In this document: piece by piece, positions 1 through 9,732 of the stretch
How positions within the stretch are numbered: position 1 is the stretch's first letter
How the letters are laid out: the number at the start of each line of letters is the position of its first letter
Origin: Orbaceae bacterium lpD01
GTDB lineage: Bacteria > Pseudomonadota > Gammaproteobacteria > Enterobacterales > Orbaceae
Reading direction: 5' to 3'
Assembly: GCA_036251705.1 (NCBI GenBank)
Contig: CP133959.1
Location: 2,322,379-2,386,378 of the forward strand
DNA length: 64,000 nt
Notes under the pieces: model-generated
Seen by the model: the letters and a program-made list of their open reading frames with translations, nothing else
What the model was told of the DNA's origin: nothing
Database searches by the model: none
Program-made: the position numbers and the translations under genes

Positions 1-1
1 A

Positions 2-973
2 ATTGAAGCGCTATCAGGTTATATTGCCGAGCAAGTTGGCGCTGATATCAGTAAAGCACAACGAGCAGGTCTGCTCTCAAAATGTGACTTAATGACGAAT
101 GTTGTCTTTGAGTTTCCTGAAACGCAAGGCGTCACAGGGATGTATCTGGCATTAAACGATAATGAAGATGCAACTGTCGCAACAGCCATTAATGAACAGT
201 ATATGCCGCGTTTTGCGGGCGATGAGCTACCCGGTTCGTTAGAAGCCTGTTCAGTCGCCATTGCCGACAAAATGGATACACTGGTGGGTATTTTTGGTAT
301 CGGTCAACATCCCAAAGGGGATAAAGATCCCTTTGCCCTGCGTCGTGCTGCAATTGGTGCGTTACGTATCATTGTCGAAAAATCATTACCGCTTGATCTG
401 GTGGAGCTGGCAGAAAAAGCCACTGCCTTATTTGGCAATAAGCTGACTAATCAACAAGTCGTGCAAGATGTGGTTAACTTTATGCAAGGTCGCTTTAGAG
501 CTTGGTATCAAGAACAAAGTTATACTGTTGACGTCATCCAAGCAGTATTAGCACGCAATCCAACGCGCCCAATTGACTTTGATGCGCGGGTAAAAGCAGT
601 ATCGCACTTTAGAACATTAGAGGCGGCATCCTCATTAGCCGCGGCAAACAAACGCGTTGCGAATATTCTATCGAAAGCAGATGCGGATATTCCAGAAAAA
701 GTGAATGCCTCACTACTCGCCAGTGGCGCCGAAGGTGAACTGGCCAAGCAAATTATTGTGTTAAGAGATAAACTTGAACCTTACTTTGCTCAAGGGAAAT
801 ATCAAGAAGCCTTAATTGAACTGGCCACACTGCGTGAAGCTGTTGATCAATTTTTTACCGACGTGATGGTGATGGATGAGAATCTTGAAATAAGATCAAA
901 CCGTCTGGCACTGCTCAGTCATTTACAAAAATTATTTCTACAAGTTGCGGATATTTCACTTCTACAGTCCTAA
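2..973 (+). CDS. glyS: Glycyl-tRNA synthetase beta subunit, C-terminal part (5' end outside window)
   Basis: The open frame runs in from the window edge and ends in TAA at 971-973, giving about 323 residues of a protein normally near 690. The peptide has the GlyS signature [15 protein letters not shown], then GDELPG, an [13 protein letters not shown] segment and a [14 protein letters not shown] block, all typical of the C-terminal half of the bacterial alpha2beta2 glycyl-tRNA synthetase beta chain. The C-terminal 100 residues resemble the anticodon-binding (DALR-like) helical domain, including [11 protein letters not shown]. The enzyme charges tRNA-Gly in the cytoplasm; glyQ should lie upstream. 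A strong hairpin follows the stop codon. Confidence 0.96.
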   Translation: MEALSGYIAEQVGADISKAQRAGLLSKCDLMTNVVFEFPETQGVTGMYLALNDNEDATVATAINEQYMPRFAGDELPGSLEACSVAIADKMDTLVGIFGIGQHPKGDKDPFALRRAAIGALRIIVEKSLPLDLVELAEKATALFGNKLTNQQVVQDVVNFMQGRFRAWYQEQSYTVDVIQAVLARNPTRPIDFDARVKAVSHFRTLEAASSLAAANKRVANILSKADADIPEKVNASLLASGAEGELAKQIIVLRDKLEPYFAQGKYQEALIELATLREAVDQFFTDVMVMDENLEIRSNRLALLSHLQKLFLQVADISLLQS

Positions 974-1003
974 GCTACGGTTATAAACTATAGTCCTAAC
1001 TAT

Positions 1004-1030
1004 TATCGATGGGCTACAGGCCCATCGATA
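1004..1030 (+). terminator. Hairpin after glyS, possible terminator
   Basis: TATCGATGGGC pairs with GCCCATCGATA (11 bp) around a 5-nt loop. Only TT and then AAACC follow, so the U-tract is poor. It may be a stability element or a weak terminator. Confidence 0.5.
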
Positions 1031-1057
1031 TTAAACCATCACAAAGGGTGATAAGTC

Positions 1058-1891
1058 ATGAAAATCTCTTTTTCGTCTCTTTTCTCGGATAGCAAAAACT
1101 TTATGGCAAATCATATACTGACTATTTTTTGCGTATTAGTTATTGTTGCGGCCATCACTGAAACACTACTGATGATTTTCTTACCCAGTATTGAGACATT
1201 AACACCAATTCAACAGATCATCGGTAATTCAGGCAGTATTTATGGCGATAACTCGATGCAAGCCTTGCAAATGGCAATCAGTCGAATGTCCGTCAGCCAA
1301 CAACAAGAGCTATTGTCGGTCATGTTTGGTTATTTTATCCAAGTGTTTATGGTGTTACTGATTAACAGTTTGATTACCACAACCATCACCTTAGCGCTGA
1401 TCTGGCAAATATCAAATTCACAACAGTTTTCGGTTAATAGCCTAGTATTAAAAGCGCTATCACTACTTAAACCGATCGTGTTCTTTTTCTTATGGAGTAT
1501 CCCCTATTTCATTATCCTATCACTATTAATATTACTGGCTATGCCAATTGCGCCAATTATTATTATGATCGGTGCGCTATTTTTTGTTGCCATTTATACG
1601 CTCTTTCTGGGTTATGTTATTAGTGAAAAACCGACTAAAACGACTACCGCAATCAGAACCTGTTGGCACATATTAAAAAAACAATATTTATTAATTTTAC
1701 CGATGTTAGGGCTTTGGATCATCATCAGCCTGCTTATCAACTACATTTTAACGTCCTTTATTCTACAATCGAACATTGTGATCAATATTATTGAATCGCT
1801 TATTGGCTTACTGATTAACTTTTTTCTGATTGCTTACTTCTATAGACTTTGGCAACTCATTCAGGTACCTGTTGATGACGCCGGCGATTAA
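1058..1891 (+). CDS. yciC: YciC/UPF0259 family inner-membrane protein
   Basis: This 277-residue, very hydrophobic protein has about six predicted membrane segments (roughly residues 20-45, 90-120, 140-165, 170-190, 215-240, 245-270). The N-terminus (a FFxN/FMAN-type motif before the first helix), the MSxxQQQELL segment near residue 85, and the C-terminal FRLWQLIQ match E. coli YciC (247 residues), whose function is unknown. The start has a good ribosome site (aaagggtgataagtc). The 3' end overlaps ybaK by 17 bp, so the two are probably co-transcribed. Assignment rests on overall resemblance and is less certain than for the enzymes around it. Confidence 0.72.
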   Translation: MKISFSSLFSDSKNFMANHILTIFCVLVIVAAITETLLMIFLPSIETLTPIQQIIGNSGSIYGDNSMQALQMAISRMSVSQQQELLSVMFGYFIQVFMVLLINSLITTTITLALIWQISNSQQFSVNSLVLKALSLLKPIVFFFLWSIPYFIILSLLILLAMPIAPIIIMIGALFFVAIYTLFLGYVISEKPTKTTTAIRTCWHILKKQYLLILPMLGLWIIISLLINYILTSFILQSNIVINIIESLIGLLINFFLIAYFYRLWQLIQVPVDDAGD

Positions 1892-2390
1892 TCTATTAAA
1901 GAAACATCGGATTGATTTTAAGGTTCATCAATATCAGCATGATCCTAATGAAACTCACTTTGGTGATGAAGCGGTGGCTAAGCTCAATACTGGGCTTGAG
2001 GTAACCGCTGACCAAGTGTTTAAGACGCTGGTTATTACGCTCAATGGTCATGAAAAAGAGCTGGCCGTTGTTGTGTTACCGGTTAATACCCAGTTAAGCA
2101 TGAAGCTTACCGCGCAAGCACTTAACTGTAAAAAAGTGGATTTAGCTGACCCAGTTATTGCCCAAAAAACAACCGGTTATCTGATTGGTGGCATCAGCCC
2201 ATTAGGACAAAAAAAATGCCTGAAAACATTAATTGATGCGAGTGCATTATCACACAAAACGATCTTTGTCTCAGCTGGGCGCCGTGGGCTTGAAATAGAA
2301 TTAGCCCCTAATCAGTTAGCGACATTACTCTCAGCAAGCTTTAATCTGATTACCACGTCAGCAAATGAGCATAAACTAGAAATTGAATAG
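1875..2390 (+). CDS. ybaK: Cys-tRNA(Pro)/Cys-tRNA(Cys) deacylase YbaK
   Basis: This 171-residue single-domain YbaK/ProX-type editing protein hydrolyses cysteine mischarged on tRNA-Pro. The N-terminus [13 protein letters not shown], the [11 protein letters not shown] segment, the Lys of VFKTLV, and the [16 protein letters not shown] block match E. coli YbaK (159 residues) almost column for column. An upstream in-frame ATG at 1830 lies wholly inside yciC and would add 15 unrelated residues, so I chose the ATG at 1875, where the family begins. It overlaps the end of yciC, suggesting translational coupling. Confidence 0.95.
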   Translation: MTPAINLLKKHRIDFKVHQYQHDPNETHFGDEAVAKLNTGLEVTADQVFKTLVITLNGHEKELAVVVLPVNTQLSMKLTAQALNCKKVDLADPVIAQKTTGYLIGGISPLGQKKCLKTLIDASALSHKTIFVSAGRRGLEIELAPNQLATLLSASFNLITTSANEHKLEIE

Positions 2391-2629
2391 AAATCCTGAA
2401 ATAAGTATAATAACTGGCTAAAGGGGTTGATGCCTATCTGACGAACATAAGTGATTGAATGATACTTATTGACGATCTAACAGTAAGCGTCTGACGTTCG
2501 ATCGTATTTATTCTTATCAAGATAAAACCCAATAGCTCAAAAAAGACTAAAATTACCAAGAAGTCTTAACTGAATCAACCTGTAGAAAAATACTATACCA
2601 GCGTAAAAAAACTGATATTGATGACCTGA

Positions 2630-3562
2630 ATGAAAAAAAATCAAGAAATACAAGCCATTTTTTCACTATCCCTATTACATCCTCGTTATTGGCTAACCTG
2701 GTTTGGATTGGGGGTATTGTATATTCTCGTGCTACTGCCATATCCAGTTATTGTCTGGTTGGGTAAAATATTGGGATTGCTCTCAATGAAATTAATGCAG
2801 CGACGCGTGACCATTGCCAAACGAAATCTTGAACTCTGTTTTCCTGAGTTAAGCCAATCAGAACGCGATAAATTATTAAGAGAAAATTTTATTTCCACCG
2901 GAATTGCCGTGTTTGAAACCGGTATGGCCTGGTTTTGGCCAGACAGACGCATTCGGCGCCATGCCACCATTTCGGGTATTGAACATATCCAGCAGGCAAA
3001 AGACAAAAAACAGGGTGTACTTTTTATCGGTATCCATTTTTTAACATTGGAGTTAGGGGCCAGAATCATCGGTTTAAATCATCCCGGCGTTGGCGTCTAC
3101 CGACCAAACGACAATCCAGTTATGGACTATATCCAAATAAAAGGCCGCTTAAAATCGAACAAATATATGTTAGATAGAAAGAATCTTAAAGGAATGATTA
3201 GAGCACTAAAACAGGGAGAAGTACTCTGGTATGCACCTGATCATGATTATGGTCCTAAAAACAGTGTTTTTGTCCCATTTTTTGCGGTAGAAAAAGCGGC
3301 AACGACTATCGGTACCTCGATTTTGGTCAGAATGGCAGATCCAGCGATTATTCCTTTTATTCCTAAACGGATAAAAAATGGTTATCACATGATCTTTGAA
3401 TCCGCATTAGTCGGCTTCCCTAAAGAAGATGAAACCGCCGCTGCCGCTTTTATAAACAAAGCAATTGAGAAAGAGATCTTAATGGCCCCGGAACAGTATA
3501 TGTGGCTACATCGACGTTTTAAAACTCGCCCTGACGCTGAAAAATCTTATTACGAGCAATAA
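2630..3562 (+). CDS. lpxL: Kdo2-lipid IVA acyltransferase (LpxL/HtrB family)
   Basis: This 310-residue protein transfers a secondary acyl chain (usually laurate) to Kdo2-lipid IVA during lipid A synthesis at the inner membrane. It has an N-terminal membrane anchor (residues 22-45), the HX4E catalytic motif HFLTLE with His136 and Glu141, the following GVYRPNDNP, the APDHDYGP block, and the C-terminal [11 protein letters not shown]. All are hallmarks of LpxL/LpxP and match E. coli LpxL (306 residues) throughout. It is probably a single-gene unit: 240 bp of spacer precede it and a bulged hairpin with a T-run follows. LpxP (cold palmitoleoyl form) cannot be excluded by sequence alone. Confidence 0.93.
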   Translation: MKKNQEIQAIFSLSLLHPRYWLTWFGLGVLYILVLLPYPVIVWLGKILGLLSMKLMQRRVTIAKRNLELCFPELSQSERDKLLRENFISTGIAVFETGMAWFWPDRRIRRHATISGIEHIQQAKDKKQGVLFIGIHFLTLELGARIIGLNHPGVGVYRPNDNPVMDYIQIKGRLKSNKYMLDRKNLKGMIRALKQGEVLWYAPDHDYGPKNSVFVPFFAVEKAATTIGTSILVRMADPAIIPFIPKRIKNGYHMIFESALVGFPKEDETAAAAFINKAIEKEILMAPEQYMWLHRRFKTRPDAEKSYYEQ

Positions 3563-3565
3563 TAT

Positions 3566-3596
3566 GCAGGCTCAGGTTCCGAGCCTCGCTGCTTTT
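3566..3596 (+). terminator. Terminator after lpxL
   Basis: GCAGGCTC pairs with GAGC plus CTGC (a 4-nt bulge on the 3' arm) and is followed by TTTT. It lies only a few bases after the lpxL stop and just before the fdo promoter region. Confidence 0.6.
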
Positions 3597-3603
3597 CAAT
3601 ATT

Positions 3604-3617
3604 TTGATGTAAATCAA
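3604..3617. promoter_or_regulatory. FNR box upstream of the formate dehydrogenase operon
   Basis: TTGATGTAAATCAA is a perfect match to the FNR consensus TTGAT-N4-ATCAA. It lies 134 bp before the fdoG start codon, pointing to anaerobic control of the operon. Downstream, a NarL-type heptamer (TACCCAT on the minus strand, 3689-3695) sits in a near-palindrome CCCAT-N7-ATGGG, which could add nitrate control; that second part is weaker. Confidence 0.8.
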
Positions 3618-3750
3618 ATTTCACACTTTTTTTACGCTTAATTCTTTATTTAATCCTTAATTCCGATTATTATTGTCCCATAATAATTATGGGTAATGCC
3701 CGTGAACATAAAAAACAATGAAATCAATGTCAGCCTTTTAAGGAGTCCTT

Positions 3751-6700
3751 ATGCTATTTAACCGTAGGCAGTTCTTCAAGATCTGCGCTGGTGGTATGGC
3801 AGGAACCACTGTTGCAGCACTAGGTTTAGCCCCTAATGTTGCGTTAGCCCAAACTCGCGAATACAAGTTACTTAAATCTAAAGAAACCAGAAATAACTGT
3901 ACTTACTGTTCAGTTGGTTGCGGTATGTTACTGTATAGTCGCGGTGATGAGGCTAAAAACGTCGTTTCTTCTATTTTTCACGTTGAAGGCGATCCCGATC
4001 ATCCAGTCAGCCGTGGCTCTTTATGTCCAAAAGGCGCGGGTGTCCTCGATTATATTAAAAGCGAAACACGCTTAAAATATCCTGAATATCGTGCGCCTGG
4101 TTCAGATAAATGGCAACGTATTAGTTGGGATGAAGCCGTTGATCGTATTGCGCGGTTAATGAAAGAAGACCGTGATAAAAACTTTGTAGAAAAGAATAAA
4201 CAAGGTAATACGGTCAATCGTTGGACGACAACGGGTTGGTTGGTCACTTCAGCGGCCAGTAATGAGACTGGCTGGTTAGCCTTTAAGATTGCCCGTGCGC
4301 TCGGTATGCTCTCTTTAGAAACACAAGCTCGTGTCTGTCATGGGCCCTCAGTTTCCAGTTTAGCGGCTACATTCGGACGCGGCGCCATGACCAATAACTG
4401 GAATGACATCAAAAACGCCAATGTTATTATCGTCATGGGCGGCAATGCAGCTGAAGCCCATCCAGTCGGTTTTAAATGGGCAATGGAAGCCAAAGTTAAT
4501 AATGGCGCCGAGCTGATTGCTATCGATCCACGTTATCAACGTACCGCATCAGTATCAGATTTATATGTACCGATTCGTACAGGTTCTGATATCACATTTT
4601 TGTTAGGCGTGATTAACTATCTGATTACGCATAATGAAGTCAACTTTGACTACTTGATTCAAAACAGTAACGCCAGTTTACTAATTAAAGATGAATTCAC
4701 CTTTAATGATGGGCTATTTAGCGGATTTGATGAGAATTCACATAAATATGACCAATCTAGCTGGACCTACCAAACCGATGCAAATGGTTTTGCATTGCGT
4801 GATAATACACTTACGCATCCACGCTGTGTCTGGAACTTATTAAAAGAGCACGTAAAACGTTATACACCGGAAGTGGTAAATAATATTACCGGTACCTCTA
4901 TCGATCACTTTTTACATGTTTGTCGTTCATTAGCCAGTACCAAAACTAACGATCGTGCTGCCACATTTCTGTATGCACTCGGTTGGACACAGCACTCTTA
5001 CGGCACGCAAATTATTCGTTCAGCGGCTATGATCCAATTAATCTTGGGTAATATTGGTGTGATGGGCGGTGGTATCAATGCCTTACGTGGTCACTCAAAT
5101 ATACAAGGTTTAACCGATGTCGGTTTACTCTCAAACCGATTACCAGCCTATCTTGATCTCCCGAAAGAGTCGCAGATTTCACTAGAACAGTACTTAGCAG
5201 AAAAAACACCCAAACCGTTTGGTCCAACAGAAGTCAACTACTGGGGAAATTATCCTAAATTCTTTGTGAGCTTTATGAAGTCAATGTATGGCGATAAAGC
5301 GACCAAAGAGAATGCCTTTAGATTTGACTGGCTACCAAAATGGGATAAAACGTACGATGTCTTACAATTTGCTAAAATGATGCGTGACGGTGATGCCAAT
5401 GGCTTTATCTGTCAAGGTTTTAATCCTTTGGCCTCATTCCCAGATAAAAATACCGTCCGTGAAGGGCTATCTAAACTGAAATTCTTAGTCAGTATTGATC
5501 CACTTCTGACTGAAACAGCTGAGTTCTGGCAAAATCATGGCGAATCCAATGATGTTGATCCAAGTACGATTCAAACTGAAGTCTTTAAGCTCCCCTCTAA
5601 CTGCTTTGCTGAAGAAAATGGTACGATTGTCAACTCTTCACGCTGGCTACAGTGGCACTGGGCAGCAGCCAAAGCCCCGTTTGATGCCTTAAATGATCCT
5701 GAGATCCTTGCGCGAATCTTCTTAAGAATGAAAGAACTGTATCAAGAAGAGGGCGGCGTTTTTGATGCACCAATTCAAAATCTGGTGTGGGATTACAAAA
5801 TTGCTGAAGACCCATCAGCTGAAGAGTTGGCGAAAGATTATAATGGTAAAGCCTTGGAAGATCTCACCGATGCTACGGGTAATGTTATCCTCAAAAAAGG
5901 CCAACAGTTAAGTAGTTTTGCACAATTAACTGCCGATGGTAAAACAGCCTGTGGCATTTGGATATTCTGTGGTAGCTGGACTGAAGCAGGTAACCAAATG
6001 GCTCGCCGTGATCCAAGTGATCCATCAGGAAAAGGCGTACACTCAGGTTGGGCTTGGTCATGGCCGCTTAATCGTCGCGTACTCTATAATCGCGCCTCAG
6101 CGGATGCCAATGGTCAACCACTCGACCCGAATCGTGTTTTAGTTAAGTGGGATGGTAGTAGCTGGGTCGGTAATGATATTCCTGACTTTACGGCGACCTT
6201 ACCACCAAGTAAGGGCGCTGGTGCATTTATCATGAATAATGATGGTTTAGGTGGGCTATTCTGTCTCAATCGTTTAGTGGATGGGCCTTTCCCTGAACAT
6301 TATGAACCATTTGAATCACCCATTGGGACTAATCCACTCCATCCAAATCAGGTGACCAATCCGGCAACACGCGTTTTCCCGGAAGACTTGGCTAGATTAG
6401 GTAAAGCAGATAAGTTCCCTTATGTCGCAACAACCTATAGCCTGACTGAACATTTCCATTTTTGGACGCAGCATTCACTGATTAACGTGATTGCTCAGCC
6501 AGAGCAGTTTATCGAAATTAGTGAAAGTTTGGCCAAACAAAAAGGTATTGCGCTGGGTGATTTAGTTGAAGTGAGTTCAAACCGAGGATCGATTAAAGCG
6601 AAAGCCGTGGTCACGAAGCGAATTCCAACGCTCACCATCAATGGTCAAGAAGTAGAAACGGTCGGTGTTCCTATCACATGGGGATTTACTGGTTTAATCA

Positions 6701-6807
6701 AGAAAGGTTTTTTAATCAATGCATTAACACCATCCTTAGGTGACGCGAATTCGCAGACACCTGAGTATAAATCTTTCTTAGTTAATATTGAAAAAATCTC
6801 TGCGTAG
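3751..6807 (+). CDS. fdoG: Formate dehydrogenase (FDH-N/FDH-O type) major subunit, cysteine form
   Basis: This 1018-residue molybdopterin subunit oxidises formate to CO2 on the periplasmic side. The N-terminus has a Tat signal (RRQFFK, then a hydrophobic stretch ending ALA near residue 33). The [4Fe-4S] ligands are Cys50, Cys53, Cys57 and Cys92, the same positions as in E. coli FdnG. The molybdenum ligand is Cys196 (RVCHGP, codon TGT at 4336-4338), where E. coli FdnG/FdoG has selenocysteine encoded by TGA. The frame is unbroken with no TGA readthrough needed. His197 and a downstream Arg-rich segment are kept. The gene order G-H-I-fdhE is that of the E. coli fdo operon, so I use fdoG, though FdnG is equally similar. 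An aaggag site precedes the start. Confidence 0.96.
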   Translation: MLFNRRQFFKICAGGMAGTTVAALGLAPNVALAQTREYKLLKSKETRNNCTYCSVGCGMLLYSRGDEAKNVVSSIFHVEGDPDHPVSRGSLCPKGAGVLDYIKSETRLKYPEYRAPGSDKWQRISWDEAVDRIARLMKEDRDKNFVEKNKQGNTVNRWTTTGWLVTSAASNETGWLAFKIARALGMLSLETQARVCHGPSVSSLAATFGRGAMTNNWNDIKNANVIIVMGGNAAEAHPVGFKWAMEAKVNNGAELIAIDPRYQRTASVSDLYVPIRTGSDITFLLGVINYLITHNEVNFDYLIQNSNASLLIKDEFTFNDGLFSGFDENSHKYDQSSWTYQTDANGFALRDNTLTHPRCVWNLLKEHVKRYTPEVVNNITGTSIDHFLHVCRSLASTKTNDRAATFLYALGWTQHSYGTQIIRSAAMIQLILGNIGVMGGGINALRGHSNIQGLTDVGLLSNRLPAYLDLPKESQISLEQYLAEKTPKPFGPTEVNYWGNYPKFFVSFMKSMYGDKATKENAFRFDWLPKWDKTYDVLQFAKMMRDGDANGFICQGFNPLASFPDKNTVREGLSKLKFLVSIDPLLTETAEFWQNHGESNDVDPSTIQTEVFKLPSNCFAEENGTIVNSSRWLQWHWAAAKAPFDALNDPEILARIFLRMKELYQEEGGVFDAPIQNLVWDYKIAEDPSAEELAKDYNGKALEDLTDATGNVILKKGQQLSSFAQLTADGKTACGIWIFCGSWTEAGNQMARRDPSDPSGKGVHSGWAWSWPLNRRVLYNRASADANGQPLDPNRVLVKWDGSSWVGNDIPDFTATLPPSKGAGAFIMNNDGLGGLFCLNRLVDGPFPEHYEPFESPIGTNPLHPNQVTNPATRVFPEDLARLGKADKFPYVATTYSLTEHFHFWTQHSLINVIAQPEQFIEISESLAKQKGIALGDLVEVSSNRGSIKAKAVVTKRIPTLTINGQEVETVGVPITWGFTGLIKKGFLINALTPSLGDANSQTPEYKSFLVNIEKISA

Positions 6808-6825
6808 TGAATAGGAGACAACATT

Positions 6826-7785
6826 ATGTCATTACAAACTCAAGATATTATTAGACGGTCAGCGACTAATAGCTTAACGCCGGCACCACGTGCCAGAGAT
6901 TTTCAGCAAGAAGTAGCAAAACTGATTGACGTGACCACCTGCATTGGTTGTAAAGCGTGTCAGGTCGGCTGTAGCGAATGGAATGACATTCGCGCAGAAC
7001 CTGGTCATAACGTCGGTGTTTATGATAATCCAGCAGATCTCGGCCCGGAAGCCTGGACCGTTATGCGTTTTTCAGAAGTTGAAATTGATGGCCGATTTGA
7101 ATGGCTCATTCGTAAAGATGGCTGCATGCATTGTAGTGATCCAGGCTGTTTAAAATCCTGTCCATCAGAAGGGGCGATTATACAATACGCTAATGGTATT
7201 GTTGATTTCCAATCTGAACACTGTATTGGTTGTGGTTACTGCGTCGCGGGATGTCCGTTTAATATTCCACGTGTCAGTAAAGAAGATAATCACGCTTATA
7301 AATGTACTTTATGCGTTGATCGCGTTTCAGTCGGACAAGAACCTGCTTGTGTAAAAACTTGTCCAACCGGTGCGATTCGTTTCGGTACCAAAGCAGAAAT
7401 GATTGAATATGCAGATAGACGTATTACAGATCTTCATGCTCGTGGCTATGAACATGCTGGTTTGTATAATCCTCAAGGAGTGAATGGTACGCATGTCATG
7501 TATGTTTTACATCATGCGGATCAACCTGAGCTATATCACGGTCTGCCTAAAGATCCGAAAATTAGCGAGACCGTCAGTTTCTGGAAAGGTGCATTAAAAC
7601 CGATCTCAGCTGCTGCTTTTGTGGCGACCTTTGCCGGCTTAGTGTTCCACTATATGGCTGTGGGTCCAATTGAAGTAGACGAAGAAGATATTGAGAACGA
7701 AAAAGAACAAGAGATTAAAGATCGTGAGCAATATCGTAAAGTAAAAACCTTATCGTCACAAGACAAGGAGAACCACCATGGATAA
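6826..7785 (+). CDS. fdoH: Formate dehydrogenase iron-sulfur (beta) subunit
   Basis: This 319-residue electron-transfer subunit carries four [4Fe-4S] clusters from FdoG to the cytochrome. Four cysteine motifs are visible in order: [35 protein letters not shown], and CTLC with a distal CVKTC. Near residues 255-280 a single membrane helix ([19 protein letters not shown]) anchors the subunit, followed by a charged cytoplasm-style tail. Length and motif order match E. coli FdnH/FdoH (294-300), with a longer, acidic/lysine-rich C-terminal tail here. The start has a GGAGA site, and the 3' end overlaps fdoI by 8 bp. Confidence 0.96.
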   Translation: MSLQTQDIIRRSATNSLTPAPRARDFQQEVAKLIDVTTCIGCKACQVGCSEWNDIRAEPGHNVGVYDNPADLGPEAWTVMRFSEVEIDGRFEWLIRKDGCMHCSDPGCLKSCPSEGAIIQYANGIVDFQSEHCIGCGYCVAGCPFNIPRVSKEDNHAYKCTLCVDRVSVGQEPACVKTCPTGAIRFGTKAEMIEYADRRITDLHARGYEHAGLYNPQGVNGTHVMYVLHHADQPELYHGLPKDPKISETVSFWKGALKPISAAAFVATFAGLVFHYMAVGPIEVDEEDIENEKEQEIKDREQYRKVKTLSSQDKENHHG

Positions 7786-8464
7786 GAAAAATATGATTTA
7801 TCGCGTGCCGTTATCGGTACGCTTTTGCCATGTTTTTATCGTGATTTGTTTTCTGCTTGCCGCGTTATCAGGATTATCTCTATTCTTTCCTTCGCTTCAT
7901 ATTCTCGGATCTGTTCTTGGTACACCACAACTAGTGCGGGTATTACATCCATTTATGGGACTCACCGTATTTATCTTACTGATATTTATGCTGATTAAAC
8001 TGGTTAAACACAATATTCCTAACAAAGATGATATTCGCTGGCTTAAAAATATCGACAAGGTGATTGCCGGTAAAGAGCCAGAAGATATTCCTATCGGTAA
8101 ATATAATGCCGGCCAGAAATTTTTATTCTGGTGTATTATGAGCCTCATCTCTGTTCTGGTCATTACCGGTTTAATCATGTGGCGTCGATATTTTGCGGAT
8201 TACTTCCCGATTCCCGTTGTTCGTATTGCGATCATGTTCCACTCTATCGCTGCGATTGCCTTAATGCTACTCATCATTGGTCATGCTTATATGGCTATTT
8301 GGGTGAAAGGTTCAATCAAAGGCATGATTGTCGGCTATGTTTCTCGTGCCTGGGCGCGTAAAAACCACTCTCAATGGTATGCTGAAGAGATGGAAAAAGT
8401 GTACGCTAAAGAAGCTAAAGAGCTTGAAAAAGATAAACCAATTGATACAAAAGACGGAATTTAA
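7778..8464 (+). CDS. fdoI: Formate dehydrogenase cytochrome b556 (gamma) subunit
   Basis: This 228-residue four-helix membrane cytochrome takes electrons from FdoH and passes them to quinone. Four hydrophobic segments are clear (approx. residues 15-37, 50-75, 110-132, 150-172). Histidines placed as heme b ligands are FCHVF near 18, LHPF near 57, FHSIA and GHAYM in the last two helices, as in E. coli FdnI/FdoI (211-217 residues). The tail is lysine-rich and acidic. It overlaps fdoH and ends 5 bp before fdhE, so the operon is tightly coupled. Confidence 0.95.
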   Translation: MDKKNMIYRVPLSVRFCHVFIVICFLLAALSGLSLFFPSLHILGSVLGTPQLVRVLHPFMGLTVFILLIFMLIKLVKHNIPNKDDIRWLKNIDKVIAGKEPEDIPIGKYNAGQKFLFWCIMSLISVLVITGLIMWRRYFADYFPIPVVRIAIMFHSIAAIALMLLIIGHAYMAIWVKGSIKGMIVGYVSRAWARKNHSQWYAEEMEKVYAKEAKELEKDKPIDTKDGI

Positions 8465-8469
8465 CCGAT

Positions 8470-9399
8470 ATGACCATTCGAATTGTGCCTAAAGAACAGC
8501 TTGAATCTAATTATGCACAAAAAACCAGTGTAGTGGGTCATACCCCACTACTCTTTCTTCCGCATATAAAAAGTCTTTATATCACTCGAACGAGTCGCTT
8601 GAAGCAGTTAGGTAAAGATTCCCCATTAGCCGATTATATTGCATTTTGCACCCAAATCAGTGAGCTGCAAAATGAGCTGGTTAAATCAATGCCCGTTAAG
8701 CCGTCGACAGATTTACGCGATCTGATTGTCAATGTCCAAAAACAGGGATGTGCGCCACTCTCATTGACTAACTTTCCACTCAATACGCTATGGCAGTCCT
8801 ATTTAGATTATCTGATTGAGCGATTATTGGGTCATAATAAGCAAATTGATCAAGCTATTGTTGAGCTCAAAGCAAAAACCATGCAGGAAAAACAAGATCT
8901 CGCCACTCATCTTCTCAACGGTGAATTTGATCAGGTACCCAAAACGGATTCACTCTTCATTTGGTCTGCGCTTTCTTGTTACTATGCCCAGCTAGCAGCA
9001 CAATTACCGGCAACAGCAGAAGCTGATTTGGGTGAAACGCGTCAATTTTGTCCTATTTGTCATAGTCATCCAACAGCCAGCATTGTTCATCTGGGTGGAC
9101 AAGCCAGTTTTCGTTATTTGCACTGCAGTTTATGTGAAAGTGAGTGGTATGTACCACGTGTTAAATGTACAAACTGTGAAGAGAGTTCGGGTGTTCACTA
9201 TTACTCTTTGGATAAAGAGTTAGCGGCGATCAAAACCGAGTGCTGTGATAATTGTCAGAGCTATCTAAAAATAGGCTATCAGGATCAAGACCCTGAACTA
9301 GAAATCATTGCTGATGATCTCGCCTCATTACTGTTAGATGAAGAGACAGAAAAAGCCGGTTTCGCTAAAACCGGGTTAAATCCGTTCTTATTACCCTAA
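8470..9399 (+). CDS. fdhE: Formate dehydrogenase accessory protein FdhE
   Basis: This 309-residue cytoplasmic rubredoxin-like protein is needed for assembly of the respiratory formate dehydrogenase. The C-terminal half carries four paired cysteine motifs (FCPIC, HCSLC, KCTNC, ECCDNC) that bind iron in E. coli FdhE (309 residues). The N-terminal start MTIRIVPKEQLE also matches that family. It is the last gene of the fdo operon, 5 bp after fdoI, and is followed by a clear hairpin. The other maturation gene, fdhD, is not in the window. Confidence 0.95.
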   Translation: MTIRIVPKEQLESNYAQKTSVVGHTPLLFLPHIKSLYITRTSRLKQLGKDSPLADYIAFCTQISELQNELVKSMPVKPSTDLRDLIVNVQKQGCAPLSLTNFPLNTLWQSYLDYLIERLLGHNKQIDQAIVELKAKTMQEKQDLATHLLNGEFDQVPKTDSLFIWSALSCYYAQLAAQLPATAEADLGETRQFCPICHSHPTASIVHLGGQASFRYLHCSLCESEWYVPRVKCTNCEESSGVHYYSLDKELAAIKTECCDNCQSYLKIGYQDQDPELEIIADDLASLLLDEETEKAGFAKTGLNPFLLP

Positions 9400-9442
9400 T
9401 CTTCCGAAAATAAGACTTGAACGTCTCAATCACAATGATGCC

Positions 9443-9476
9443 AATTAAAGGTGATAGTCACATCACCTTTAATTTT
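9443..9476 (+). terminator. Terminator of the fdoGHI-fdhE operon
   Basis: AATTAAAGGTGA pairs with TCACCTTTAATT (12 bp) around an 8-nt loop, ending in TTTT. It lies 43 bp after the fdhE stop. Confidence 0.8.
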
Positions 9477-9653
9477 ACGCTGTGATAAGCAAACAGACAT
9501 ATTGATATCCACCATGATCGACTACTGGCGCTAAAAATCAATATTCAGTCTAATTATTGCTGTAAATGAACTAGCGCAGCAACGCACAAGCGTATAAACT
9601 ACACGACATAATTACTGATCACGATTAATTGAGGAAAGCGTCGCTGATAATAG

Positions 9654-9673
9654 TCGAATCCCCCTCCTCACCG
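9654..9673 (+). repeat. tRNA-Ser-like 3'-end fragment (candidate att scar or tRNA remnant)
   Basis: TCGAATCCCCCTCCTCACCG reads like the 3' end of a tRNA-Ser gene: T-loop TCGAAT, T-stem CCCCC, and acceptor arm CCTCACC plus discriminator G, with one extra T. No 5' half of a tRNA is present upstream, and CCA is not encoded. An alternative is a simple hairpin, since TGAGGA at 9630-9635 can pair with TCCTCA at 9665-9670. The rest of the 333-bp spacer shows nothing else I can name. Confidence 0.35.
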
Positions 9674-9732
9674 AAACTGATTAGACACATACAGTTCGCT
9701 TTGAATATTTAAAAAATTAAAGGATTAATGCA

